DNA of 64,000 bases from CBDDBX01 sp965225955 (GTDB lineage Bacteria; Acidobacteriota; Aminicenantia; UBA2199): NCBI GenBank assembly GCA_965225955.1, contig CBDDBX010000006.1:1-64000 (forward strand), given 5' to 3'. This document shows positions 42,084 through 51,285 of the stretch, one piece after another. How positions within the stretch are numbered: position 1 is the first letter of the stretch; each line of letters opens with the position of its first letter. The notes under the pieces were generated by a model. That model did not search any database. It worked only from the letters and a program-made list of their open reading frames with translations, and was not told the origin of the DNA. The translations under genes were made by a program, and so were the position numbers.

Positions 42084-42653
42084 CTACTTAAGCCTCACAT
42101 GCCGTGAATAACATTTACGGCAAACTGATACATATTTGTCATTACCACCAATCTCAACCTGTTCACCTTCATTAACAGGAACACCATCCTGAAACTTTAT
42201 AAGCATCGTAGCCTTTTTTGTACAATACCAGCATACAGCCTTAATCTCTTCAATCTTATCTGCCAGTAACAGTAAAGCTTCACTACCTGGAAACAGCTGA
42301 TTTCTGTAGTCATTTTTAAGGCCATAAACAATTACAGGTATATTCAGTACATCCACAACTCTTGTCAGTTCCAGCACATTTGCTCTGCTTAAAAACTGAC
42401 CTTCATCAACAAGAATGCAATCCGGTTGCTCTGACTCCACCATCTCATAAACCGCACTGCTTCCATCAATAATATGGGCTTCACGGCTTAACCCCAGACG
42501 TGAAGTGATATTACCTGTTCCATAACGGTCATCTATAGACGGAGAGAAGAGCATTACTCTTTTATTCTGCTCCTCATAATTATGTGCAATTTTAAGAATT
42601 TCTGCAGATTTACCTGCATTCATTGTTGAATATCGAAAATAGAGTTGTGCCAT
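42084..42653 (-). CDS. tdk: Thymidine kinase
   Basis: Thymidine kinase phosphorylates thymidine to dTMP in salvage. The 189-residue protein has the P-loop MNAGKSAEILKIAHNY (about residues 11-26), the DEGQFLSRANV lasso/catalytic region near 82-92, VYGLKNDYRNQLFPGSEALL, and zinc-binding Cys pairs CWYCTKKA and CRKCYSRH. The P-loop is preceded by FRYSTMNAGKS as in family members. It follows the nucleotidase gene by 5 bp, a sensible partnership in nucleotide turnover. Confidence 0.96.
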   Translation of the reverse strand: MAQLYFRYSTMNAGKSAEILKIAHNYEEQNKRVMLFSPSIDDRYGTGNITSRLGLSREAHIIDGSSAVYEMVESEQPDCILVDEGQFLSRANVLELTRVVDVLNIPVIVYGLKNDYRNQLFPGSEALLLLADKIEEIKAVCWYCTKKATMLIKFQDGVPVNEGEQVEIGGNDKYVSVCRKCYSRHVRLK

Positions 42654-42658
42654 TTAAT

Positions 42659-44701
42659 TTATGCTCCCTTTTTTACTGTGATTCTTCTCTCTTTCAGAAT
42701 ACGTTTATCAAGTTCATGTTTTGAAAAGTAGTCAGTAAAAATATCCATCACACTTATTTTACTTCTCTTAACCTTCTGAGCAATACCATCAAGGTTATAG
42801 TATTTATCAAAATCGTAATCATTGAATGCTACACGATAAATCTTATTCTCATCAAAAGTACCATTTTCTATCTTAATACTGATAACAACTGTATGATTGC
42901 CTGAATTTACCCGAAGATCATAACTCATACCTGAAACCTGAACATCAACCTTATGCCTGAAGCTGAAGCGTTTCAGAAGAAACTCTCTGATATCTTTACC
43001 TTTCATCTCTACAATCACTGCGCGGTTTCTGTCACAGTACTTATACATCTCTTTAAGCTGACTACTCTTCAGAGTAGAACCTTTAGGAACAATATATCCC
43101 CTCTTTATCAATCTGGATGGATAAAAAGCAAAATCAGTTTTATTAACCACTCTCAATGCGTCTGCCGCAAAATTGCCGGCACTTGAACTCTCTCTGAAAG
43201 ACTGGTTCCCTGCAAGGGCTACCGGAAGATTCCTACCAGCTACAGGAGCTCCTCCTGTAAACTTCTTACCTGTACGGCTAATGTTCTGATACTGTGCAGG
43301 ATTTTTTACCTTACCAATTCCGCTCTTTACTATTTCAGCTACTATTTCATATGTAGATTTACCAGGATCTTCATGCCTGAACTTTGTAGATGTAAGTACA
43401 TAATTGGTAATACCGACCTTATAGCGTTTTGAATTATCCTTCTCAATTTTCCTGCCTTTAAGATCAAACATATCCACACTGCCAAAGGTTCCATCTTCCT
43501 TAACATTTACTGTGTAACGGAAGCCTGAGATCAGGAAATCTACATCTTTATGCCTGTCAAAATCACTTTTTATCAGTCCCGCCACCTCATCGTAGCTCAT
43601 ATTAAGTTTAACAACATAGTTACCGAAGGGATGCATAGCATAGACATCTTTCAGACGCACAACGGGGCCGATTTTTTTAATTCTGATACCACCACTATTA
43701 TAGAAAACCATATCAAGGTTATATTTTTCTCTTATTATATCTGAAACCATTGAGCCCAGAGCTTCTTTACCCTCAACAGCTTCCGGGAGATCTGCAAGTT
43801 TCTGCATAAGCACAGGATTGCTGTTAAATTTATCTATAAGTTTCTTAATATCACCACTCTCTTCTGATATTGCAGAAAGTTTAATAAGCTTACCTGAATC
43901 AGTAACAACCTTATTATCTTTTACAGTAAGATCCACTCTTCCAATAAACTTACCGTGAGCTCCTGCCTGAACAATAATAACTCCGTTCTCCATATGAGGT
44001 TTTTTTAAGGTTGTATGCGAATGCCCCCCAATGATCATATCCACCCATCCAGCTTTTCTGGCCAGAATCTTATCTGACTCAAATCCAAGATGTGACAGAA
44101 CAATCACCAGATCGCACTTCTCTTTAAGATGTTTAAACTTATCGATCATAAGATCTGCTCTGGTGAAACTTATGTTTCTGACTTTTGATGGCAGAGTACT
44201 GGGGAGACCATTAGATTCTTCAATCTGTATCATACCAATTACCCCGATTCTAACCCCGCCTTTCTCAACAATAACAAAAGGTGGTGGCTGGGGAATACCC
44301 TTTGACTTTACCTTAAAATTGGCACACACAAATGGAAAAGCAGCTCTCTTCATAAAACCGGAAAGTATTTTCTGATCATAATCAAACTCATGATTACCTA
44401 TCACATAAGCATCAAATCCCATTTTATTAAAAATCTGAAGAACCGGTTCGCCTTTGGGATCTGCCTGATCTACATAAGGATTACCACTGAAATTATCCCC
44501 TGCATTAAAAAGAAAGGTCCGTTTATTGATTGCTCTTTCTTTATCTACTACAGCATCCATTTTTGCAAGATTGTTTATCTTGGCATGCAGATCATTAATA
44601 TGAAAAATTGTTATCTTCTTTTCTTCGCCATTTACCGTTACAGCAAACAGCAGGAACATAATTGAAACAAGAACATTCTTTATTCTGTTATTCTGAATCA
44701 T
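42659..44701 (-). CDS. Secreted 5'-nucleotidase/UshA-type metallophosphoesterase
   Basis: The 680-residue protein has a signal peptide (about 1-25) and a metallophosphatase domain with the metal ligands ITIFHINDLHAK, AGDNFSGNP, VIGNHEFDYD, VLSHLG and GGHSHTTL. A C-terminal 5_nucleotid_C domain binds the substrate (VFYNSGGIRIK, DVYAMHPFGNYVV). After it an extra approx. 200 residues include a second partial copy of this domain (LPVALAGNQSFRESSSAGNF, CDRNRAVIVEMKGKDIREFL). Such enzymes hydrolyse extracellular nucleotides to nucleosides for salvage. Its first 14 bp overlap the small beta-grasp gene. Confidence 0.9.
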   Translation of the reverse strand: MIQNNRIKNVLVSIMFLLFAVTVNGEEKKITIFHINDLHAKINNLAKMDAVVDKERAINKRTFLFNAGDNFSGNPYVDQADPKGEPVLQIFNKMGFDAYVIGNHEFDYDQKILSGFMKRAAFPFVCANFKVKSKGIPQPPPFVIVEKGGVRIGVIGMIQIEESNGLPSTLPSKVRNISFTRADLMIDKFKHLKEKCDLVIVLSHLGFESDKILARKAGWVDMIIGGHSHTTLKKPHMENGVIIVQAGAHGKFIGRVDLTVKDNKVVTDSGKLIKLSAISEESGDIKKLIDKFNSNPVLMQKLADLPEAVEGKEALGSMVSDIIREKYNLDMVFYNSGGIRIKKIGPVVRLKDVYAMHPFGNYVVKLNMSYDEVAGLIKSDFDRHKDVDFLISGFRYTVNVKEDGTFGSVDMFDLKGRKIEKDNSKRYKVGITNYVLTSTKFRHEDPGKSTYEIVAEIVKSGIGKVKNPAQYQNISRTGKKFTGGAPVAGRNLPVALAGNQSFRESSSAGNFAADALRVVNKTDFAFYPSRLIKRGYIVPKGSTLKSSQLKEMYKYCDRNRAVIVEMKGKDIREFLLKRFSFRHKVDVQVSGMSYDLRVNSGNHTVVISIKIENGTFDENKIYRVAFNDYDFDKYYNLDGIAQKVKRSKISVMDIFTDYFSKHELDKRILKERRITVKKGA

Positions 44702-44903
44702 TTTCTGAAATCTCCTTTACATGAAATTCGCAGCCTTCGGTAACAGCTCCATCAAGCTCAACCTCATTACCATTTACATCAGTTATTGTGAGGTAGCCGA
44801 TTGCTGCTGTACTACAGCTATTCAGGGACCACACTCTCAATACGTCCAGTACACAGGCTCCACTGAATATCTCCACAATAGTGCCGTTTATCGTTGTTTT
44901 CAT
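44688..44903 (-). CDS. Small beta-grasp-like protein
   Basis: A 71-residue protein starting TTINGTIVEIFSGACVLDVL. The pattern of a beta-hairpin with ING..VE, then GA.VLDVLR, recalls beta-grasp proteins of the ThiS/MoaD or 2Fe-2S ferredoxin kind. The C-terminus is acidic and has no GG ending, and only three Cys (17, 29 and 58) are present, so it is neither a classical sulfur carrier nor a 2Fe-2S ferredoxin. AGAAGGAAG precedes the ATG. Its stop overlaps the nucleotidase start by 14 bp, so translation is coupled. Function unknown. Confidence 0.7.
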   Translation of the reverse strand: MKTTINGTIVEIFSGACVLDVLRVWSLNSCSTAAIGYLTITDVNGNEVELDGAVTEGCEFHVKEISENDSE

Positions 44904-44985
44904 AAACTTCCTTCTGCTGCAAAAGGAATTATAGATTAGTGTATTCTCAAAAGCAATTTAACCAACTTATAAACTGAGAAAAACA

Positions 44986-46332
44986 TCAGAATCCTGCAAT
45001 AAAAACTCTGACATCCATGACATTTGTACCGGTTTCCCCGGTTTTTATAAGATTTCCTGTTGTTTTGAAAAAATTCCAGGCATCATTATTATTCAGATAC
45101 TCTCTTATATTAAGACCTTCAGCTTCAGCTTTCATTAAGGTTTCATGATTAATCCAGGCTCCAGCCGCATCTGTAGGCCCGTCAATCCCATCTGTACCAA
45201 AACTGGCGATCAGAAATCTCCCGTTCACATCCTTCATTTCTTCAAGAGCTGCAAGTACAAATTCCTGATTTCTCCCGCCTTTACCAGTTCCACTTATAGT
45301 AACAGTCAGTTCTCCCCCTGCAAGAAGTACTACGGGAGTTTTAAAAGGGTTACCTGTTCGAAGAATCTCTTTAAGAACAGAACAATAAAAACCCGCAGCT
45401 ACAGAAGCTTCCCCGGAATCTCCTGAAGTTAAGATATAGCAACTGGCTTCAGCAGAAGTTACCCAGTTTCTGACAGCTTCAAGAGCCCTGTAATTCTCTC
45501 CTAATACAAAATGCCTTGCATTCCTGCACTTATCTGAGTCAGGTCTCGGAGTATCCATATTCCCCTTTTCCTGTCCCTCAAGGAAATAGTGAATAACTTT
45601 ATGATCAGCTTTTTCAAGTATTTTATACTTCTTAAGCACTTCCCATGCATCATTAAAATCCGTAGAATCCCCATAGAGTGGGCCTGATCCTATCGATTCA
45701 AGAGGTGAACCTATTACATCAGAAAGAACAAGTACAATTATTTCTGCGGGAAAAAGAAGTTCTGCAAGACGCCCTCCCTTCAGGGAAGACATATGCTTTC
45801 TGACACAGTTTATCTCTTCAATCTCTGCTCCCGATTCCAGTAACATACGGTTCATCTCAGCAAGATCATTTAATTCCAGACCTTCTGCAGGGTTAACCAT
45901 AAGGCTTGAAGCTCCGCCGGTTAGCAGAAACACAACAAGATCTTTATCTCCAACACTATCTCTGGCATAGGAACAGATAGCTTTACCTGCATTGAGACTG
46001 AACTTGTCCGGTACAGGATGAGTACCTTTCAGAAAATGGATATTACCATCTTTCTCAACAGAGGGAGAAGGAGCAATAAGAAGTCCACCATCAATCTCAC
46101 GATCAACTATAGCTTTAAAGCCATTATAAAAAGATTCAACTCCCTTCCCGCAACCCAGCACATGAAGCTTTTCATAGGAATCTGTATAGTAGTTAATATT
46201 CTGGACTGATAAAACCCCATTGTTAAATGTTACAGTTTTTTTCATAAGAAAATCCGGCATAACAGAGTCAACTGCCTGCCGGAAGATCTTATCAACAAGT
46301 TCTTCCGGTCTATCAGAAAGATTGTATGACAT
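44986..46332 (-). CDS. Glycerate 2-kinase (GckA/MOFRL family)
   Basis: The 448-residue protein has the two domains of this family. The N-terminal DUF4147 domain contains VLGCGKGVESFYNGF, HPVPDKFSLNAGKAI, LLTGGASSLMVNPAEGLEL and NCVRKHMSSLKGGRLA. The C-terminal MOFRL domain contains LLAGGELTVTISGTGKGGRN, FGTDGIDGPTDAAGAW and GTNVMDVRVF. It phosphorylates glycerate to 2-phosphoglycerate, the enolase substrate. It starts 4 bp after the upstream unknown gene and has no clear Shine-Dalgarno site, which suggests coupling. Confidence 0.93.
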   Translation of the reverse strand: MSYNLSDRPEELVDKIFRQAVDSVMPDFLMKKTVTFNNGVLSVQNINYYTDSYEKLHVLGCGKGVESFYNGFKAIVDREIDGGLLIAPSPSVEKDGNIHFLKGTHPVPDKFSLNAGKAICSYARDSVGDKDLVVFLLTGGASSLMVNPAEGLELNDLAEMNRMLLESGAEIEEINCVRKHMSSLKGGRLAELLFPAEIIVLVLSDVIGSPLESIGSGPLYGDSTDFNDAWEVLKKYKILEKADHKVIHYFLEGQEKGNMDTPRPDSDKCRNARHFVLGENYRALEAVRNWVTSAEASCYILTSGDSGEASVAAGFYCSVLKEILRTGNPFKTPVVLLAGGELTVTISGTGKGGRNQEFVLAALEEMKDVNGRFLIASFGTDGIDGPTDAAGAWINHETLMKAEAEGLNIREYLNNNDAWNFFKTTGNLIKTGETGTNVMDVRVFIAGF

Positions 46333-46336
46333 ACAA

Positions 46337-47224
46337 TCAGTATATTTTATAATTTGATATTTTCAAATGCAGCAGTGTTGAGAGTTTTCTCAGATAGCGG
46401 ATAGTATCTGTAATATCCTTGGAATATTTAATGAGATATTTAACAAAGGCTACTTCGCCTCTCAGTCTTAACCTGCTGTCAAACTCCTGAGTAATATCCC
46501 TGAGTTCAATCATGAGGTTATGCAGATAGTGTATTTCATCAAGAACTTCCAGAGATTTAACTTTTGAAATATCACTAAGTTTCTGATCCCTGAACAGCCT
46601 TACACGGTCCATCGCTTCTCTGAAAGCCTCTTTTGTAAGATATTCAATTTCATCGAGATAAGTCTCTTTGTAATCGTCATAATATCTGAGTTTCTGTTTT
46701 GCTCTTTCCTGAACTTTCTGATCCTGCTCAATCAGAGAGAGAAAATACTTTTTTAATCCCAGATATTTGCGCTCAAATTTTCTGAGATTTATAAAATCCC
46801 TGCCAATATAGATCTTATCAGCATAAGATTTCAGTAACTCATCCTTGTAATGAACGTAATATTTAATCTCAAATCTGTGATCCCTGTTATGAGTTATTCT
46901 TGCAATTACGATACTCTGTGGGTTTGTAACATAATATGAACTCTCTTCAACAAGAGCACTGTATACGTAAAGAGATGATACAAGATACTCTTTGAATGAA
47001 TTCAGAAAAGGTTCACTGGCAGCAACCCATTCACTCAACTCTTCATTGCCTTCCGGCCCACGAATCTGTGTATAAAGAGGAGAATACAGATAGGTCTCAC
47101 CGTTTATTTCAAACTCAAGATGCATTGAAGCCTGAACTCTTTTGTACAGGTTTGAATATACTATAGAGGGGAAATTGGTCATTACATTATCTGAATATTC
47201 TTTTAAAATTTTAATTGTGTTCAC
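46337..47224 (-). CDS. Protein of unknown function, largely helical
   Basis: The 295-residue protein has no recognised family. The first 115 residues look alpha/beta. From about 130 onward it is almost wholly charged helix (for example KYFLSLIEQDQKVQERAKQK and DEIHYLHNLMIELRDITQEF), suggesting a coiled coil. There is no signal peptide or membrane span. It starts with GTG (47224), supported by GGGAGG 5 nt upstream. It is followed 4 bp later by the glycerate kinase gene, so they share a transcript. Confidence 0.78.
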   Translation of the reverse strand: MNTIKILKEYSDNVMTNFPSIVYSNLYKRVQASMHLEFEINGETYLYSPLYTQIRGPEGNEELSEWVAASEPFLNSFKEYLVSSLYVYSALVEESSYYVTNPQSIVIARITHNRDHRFEIKYYVHYKDELLKSYADKIYIGRDFINLRKFERKYLGLKKYFLSLIEQDQKVQERAKQKLRYYDDYKETYLDEIEYLTKEAFREAMDRVRLFRDQKLSDISKVKSLEVLDEIHYLHNLMIELRDITQEFDSRLRLRGEVAFVKYLIKYSKDITDTIRYLRKLSTLLHLKISNYKIY

Positions 47225-47344
47225 TGAATCCTCCCTTTGAAAAATTATATTCCATATTAAAATAAAAGTCTACAACCAAAAGCTTCATAAAAATGGCTTT
47301 CCGCCTTTACTTCCGGGAGGTTTTCTGATAATTCTAAAACCAGA

Positions 47345-48430
47345 ATGAAGAAGAAACTATTTCCTCTGCCACTACCTGTACATATTACACTTTTTTACTC
47401 TCTCGCAGTAATATCAACAATACTATCTCTGAAATTTTTCCCTCTTCTTACTATTCCTTTTTTTATCTCCGGCATACTTGCCTATCTGTTCAACCCCATT
47501 GTAAATATGGTTACAGGTAAAACAGGTATATCCAGAGCTTTTGCATCCGCAATAATTATAGCGCTGCTACTGGTTATCTTTTTTTTGGTTAATATACTAC
47601 TTCTCCCCTACATAGTTGAACAGATTATCAATCTTGGACAGAAACTACCTGACCTTTTATATAAATTCTCAAATACAGTGAAGGGGTTCAGTGATTACCT
47701 TACAAGAACATTCCCGGACTTTGCCGGGGATATCAACCTCATGAAAGATATTGAGAACCTTATCAGCCGTATACCTACAGGTCTTTCCGAGATAATTACG
47801 GATATTTTCTCAAGTATCTACGGCTCAGTGATTGTCATTCTTTATCTGGTTTTCATACCTGTATTCACATACTATTTTCTGAAGGATTACTATAAAATCT
47901 ATGATTCCCTTATTGATCTGGTTCCCTACAGATACAGAAACGGCTTAAAAAAGAGAATTTTTGAGCTTAATTCAATACTTTCGTCTTTTATAAGAGGCCA
48001 GGCTATAGTTGTCGTAATACTATCAGTACTTTACTCAACCGGCTTAACCATTATAGGCCTGCCTTTTGGCATAATAATAGGCATTATTGCAGGACTGGGA
48101 GACATGATACCTTATACAGGAACAATAATAGGCATGTCCATATCTCTCATTATCGCTGCTGCACATTTTCAGGCAATACAACCAACACTGCTCATAGTAG
48201 TTCTCTTTCTGGTTATCAAACTTTTTGAGAACTGGTATCTCTATCCCAGAATTGTTGGCAGGGAAGTTGGGATGCATTTTCTTATGGTACTTATATCTAT
48301 AATTCTTTTTGGAACAGTTTTTGGCTTCTGGGGTCTTCTTCTTGCCATTCCATCTGTTGCAGGCTTCAAAATGTTTCTTAAAGATTGCATAGAATATTAT
48401 AAAAAAACAGGATATTACAGAGATCAATGA
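47345..48430 (+). CDS. AI-2E family transporter
   Basis: The 361-residue protein has seven to eight membrane spans with the family layout: an N-terminal pair of spans with ISGILAYLFNPIVNMVT, a soluble helical insert (residues 90-150), and the C-terminal block with FIRGQAIVVVILSVLYSTGL, GLGDMIPYTGTIIGMSISL and YPRIVGREVGMHFLMVLISI. The family includes TqsA and sodium/proton antiporters, so the substrate is open. Its stop overlaps the next gene by 4 bp. Confidence 0.93.
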   Translation: MKKKLFPLPLPVHITLFYSLAVISTILSLKFFPLLTIPFFISGILAYLFNPIVNMVTGKTGISRAFASAIIIALLLVIFFLVNILLLPYIVEQIINLGQKLPDLLYKFSNTVKGFSDYLTRTFPDFAGDINLMKDIENLISRIPTGLSEIITDIFSSIYGSVIVILYLVFIPVFTYYFLKDYYKIYDSLIDLVPYRYRNGLKKRIFELNSILSSFIRGQAIVVVILSVLYSTGLTIIGLPFGIIIGIIAGLGDMIPYTGTIIGMSISLIIAAAHFQAIQPTLLIVVLFLVIKLFENWYLYPRIVGREVGMHFLMVLISIILFGTVFGFWGLLLAIPSVAGFKMFLKDCIEYYKKTGYYRDQ

Positions 48431-51180
48431 ATAGAATCAGACACATTTTCACCTACACTATACTCATAATTGTATTTACTTTTTCCCTTCAGGGACAGAA
48501 TTCTTCCGTTAAAATAGAGAATCGGTTTCTAAGAAACAATTCTCCTCTCATAACAGGCTCAACAACAAAGATTAAATGGTCAGAAAAAAATATGCCTGTA
48601 AAAATAACGCTCCAGCTACTACAAAACAATCTTGTTTGTGGCACAATTGCCACAGATGTACCTGCCGCATCAGGTATATACAGGTGGAAAACAGGGCAAC
48701 TTACCGGCTATTCTCTTGAAAAGGGTCAGAAGTTCAGCATAAAAATTGTTGGCTTTGAAGATTCCACTGAAGAGTTTTCAATAGCTCCGGGGCAGTTTCT
48801 GGAACTGCAAAATTACTCAAAAGAGATACCCTCCGGCAATATTGTTCCTATAAAATGGAGTAGCGCACTTCTTAGTGGATCTCTTAAAATATACCTTAAA
48901 AACAGAAATGATCATGCAGAAACCATAACTCTTGATGCTCCAGTGGAAAAAGGGTTCTTTTTATGGGACACTTCAAAGGTTCGCTTCAAGGATCTTAAAC
49001 CAGGACAATACAGATTGGCAGTTGAGGATTCATCTGGAAATTTCTCCTCAGAAACAGAACTCTTCACTATATCTGAAAGCAACTCCGTTTCAATAACTTC
49101 CCCTGCATATGGCAACAGTTTCCATGCCGGCGATAAAATTCCGGTTACATGGCGCTCATCAGAAGAATTCCCTGTTAAAATTGACCTTTTAAAAGGCAAC
49201 AGCGTTAAAAAAGTTCTTGGCAGACAGATTGGAAGTGGCAGGCAGTATTTTCTGTGGAATTCGGGTAACATCAGTCCCGGAACAGGATATCGCATAAGAC
49301 TTACTCTCAGGAACCATAAAATAGCTCTCAGTCCTGAATTTACAATTTATCCCACCAGAAAGATCTCAGTTATGCCACTACCTCCGGTTGCTCCATATCA
49401 TCAGGATTTTAAAATTATATGGACTTCTACGGGTTTAAAGGGAACAATAAACATTGAACTTCTCAAAAAAAACAAACACCTTGGCTGGATTGCCAGAAAA
49501 GTAGATATTAATAGTGACTACCATATCTGGAAAACCGGCAAACTGATGGAAGAAGATCCGGTAACAAGTGGCAGAGAGCTGGCAATAAGAATTTCATCAA
49601 ACGAATCTGATGCCAGTGACACTACACTACCCTTCAGAATTTCCAAAACAACCTACCTGAATATAACATCACCTGTTTCCACCACAACCTGGGCATCTTC
49701 TCATAACAGAAAAATTACCTGGGAAACCAACTCCTCTTTCCCAGTAGAGATAAGCCTGATAAGCGATAAAGGGGAAAAAATTGTTCTTAAAAGATCCTAC
49801 CCTTCACTTAAAAAAAGCTATATATTAAGTAAGAAAACCATAAGAAGAAGAGGTATAGAAGGGAATTTCAGAATATCTATAACATCTAAGGAAAAAAACT
49901 TTGTTACAATAAGCCGTAACAAAGTTCTCATAACACCAGTGCTTAACGACTATAAAAAACTTTTCACCGATAGAATATCCTACAACAAATGCTGGCAGGA
50001 GATAGCACTTACACTCGAAGAAAGAAAAAATAAGAAAACGAAAAAGAAGGCAAAAAAGAGAAGATCCCGAAAGGTAACTGCTCCGAAACTTACTACTATA
50101 GAAATTATCGCAAATATACTTAAAAAGCACAGCAAAAAAACAGGAAACAGCAAATATTCCGACTACCTGGCTGCACTGAGCATGGATCTGAAACAGAATT
50201 GCCTTAACTGCATTACAGGTACAACATTCAATATTCCTCCCGGAACACCGGAAATTATTCTGAGAAAAAGAGCTGATAACAGCATCTCCCTCACCGTTTT
50301 CCGTAGACATCCCGGTAGTGATATAAGGTTTAAATCTTTTACCTCATCCTTCACAGATATCCAGAATATACTTCCATTTGAAAAAGACACATCCGTTCCA
50401 TTCAGTAAAGAAATCTTTCCAGTCTATACTGCAGATATCATATATTCATCTCACCCTGTATCTTCAACTGCAGTTTTAATATCAGGCAACAGAGCAGGAG
50501 AAGATAGTAGTACACCGGAAATCATTATATACAGAGATATCGCTGAGAAAATATTCAAAAAAGCCATCAAGCCTCTGGCTGCACGATGTTTTCATAGTAG
50601 CTTGAGTAATATGGTTACCCTGGACAATTTCATTGATCTTATAGCACTTCAGAGAATTTCTCATTTCACAGGCCCCCTTCCTGTCTATTATGATGAGGAA
50701 GAGAAAAACCTTAAATCTGTGACCCTCAGAAGTGGGGCAAAACTGTTCTATCTTGAAAGATTGAAATCAGCCATTGCCTCATACCTTGCAATTCCTGTGT
50801 TAATAAGAAACAGAGCTCTCCAGCCGGAGGATCTGTACGGCATGAGAGTAGTATGGCTCACATCACTTCTTAAAACTCTCAGAAGCAAAGAGGCCGTCAG
50901 TGACCCAATTATTAACCCTGATTTATCACTTATACTTTCAATGGAAAAGAGAGAAATTCTCACACCTGACTCATCTTCAACTATTCTCGACATAGACTTT
51001 GCTGCTCTTGACTCTTTTCTCAAATCAGCACTATCATCTGTATTCAGTCAGCTCTCCAGTAAAGAGCCTGCCAACCCTGTTCCAGCATATTCAGACACCA
51101 GACAGCTTAAAATCTATATAAACAGCATTACAGGGATACCCGGACATCTTAATTTCAACTACTCAATAAAAAAAAGATAG
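48427..51180 (+). CDS. Secreted protein with five Kre9-like Ig-fold repeats
   Basis: The 917-residue protein has a signal peptide (about 1-23) and five tandem repeats of roughly 90 residues. Each opens with a G-x-x-x-I-x-W pattern: ITGSTTKIKWSEKN near 42, SGNIVPIKWSS near 137, AGDKIPVTWRSS near 235, YHQDFKIIWTS near 325 and SSHNRKITWETN near 425. Each closes with F.I. such as FTISES. This matches the Kre9/Knh1-type Ig domain of cell-surface proteins. A lysine/arginine-rich stretch (KNKKTKKKAKKRR, about 535-547) separates them from a helical C-terminal half of unknown kind. It is coupled to the AI-2E gene by a 4-bp overlap. Confidence 0.78.
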   Translation: MNRIRHIFTYTILIIVFTFSLQGQNSSVKIENRFLRNNSPLITGSTTKIKWSEKNMPVKITLQLLQNNLVCGTIATDVPAASGIYRWKTGQLTGYSLEKGQKFSIKIVGFEDSTEEFSIAPGQFLELQNYSKEIPSGNIVPIKWSSALLSGSLKIYLKNRNDHAETITLDAPVEKGFFLWDTSKVRFKDLKPGQYRLAVEDSSGNFSSETELFTISESNSVSITSPAYGNSFHAGDKIPVTWRSSEEFPVKIDLLKGNSVKKVLGRQIGSGRQYFLWNSGNISPGTGYRIRLTLRNHKIALSPEFTIYPTRKISVMPLPPVAPYHQDFKIIWTSTGLKGTINIELLKKNKHLGWIARKVDINSDYHIWKTGKLMEEDPVTSGRELAIRISSNESDASDTTLPFRISKTTYLNITSPVSTTTWASSHNRKITWETNSSFPVEISLISDKGEKIVLKRSYPSLKKSYILSKKTIRRRGIEGNFRISITSKEKNFVTISRNKVLITPVLNDYKKLFTDRISYNKCWQEIALTLEERKNKKTKKKAKKRRSRKVTAPKLTTIEIIANILKKHSKKTGNSKYSDYLAALSMDLKQNCLNCITGTTFNIPPGTPEIILRKRADNSISLTVFRRHPGSDIRFKSFTSSFTDIQNILPFEKDTSVPFSKEIFPVYTADIIYSSHPVSSTAVLISGNRAGEDSSTPEIIIYRDIAEKIFKKAIKPLAARCFHSSLSNMVTLDNFIDLIALQRISHFTGPLPVYYDEEEKNLKSVTLRSGAKLFYLERLKSAIASYLAIPVLIRNRALQPEDLYGMRVVWLTSLLKTLRSKEAVSDPIINPDLSLILSMEKREILTPDSSSTILDIDFAALDSFLKSALSSVFSQLSSKEPANPVPAYSDTRQLKIYINSITGIPGHLNFNYSIKKR

Positions 51181-51285
51181 CCCTGCATACAGCCTGAAAT
51201 CCGTTTCGTTGAGAACACCGCACCCTAATAAGCACCGGACGAAGAAATATGTTATAATTATTTATTAACCCTGCGCAATCATATA

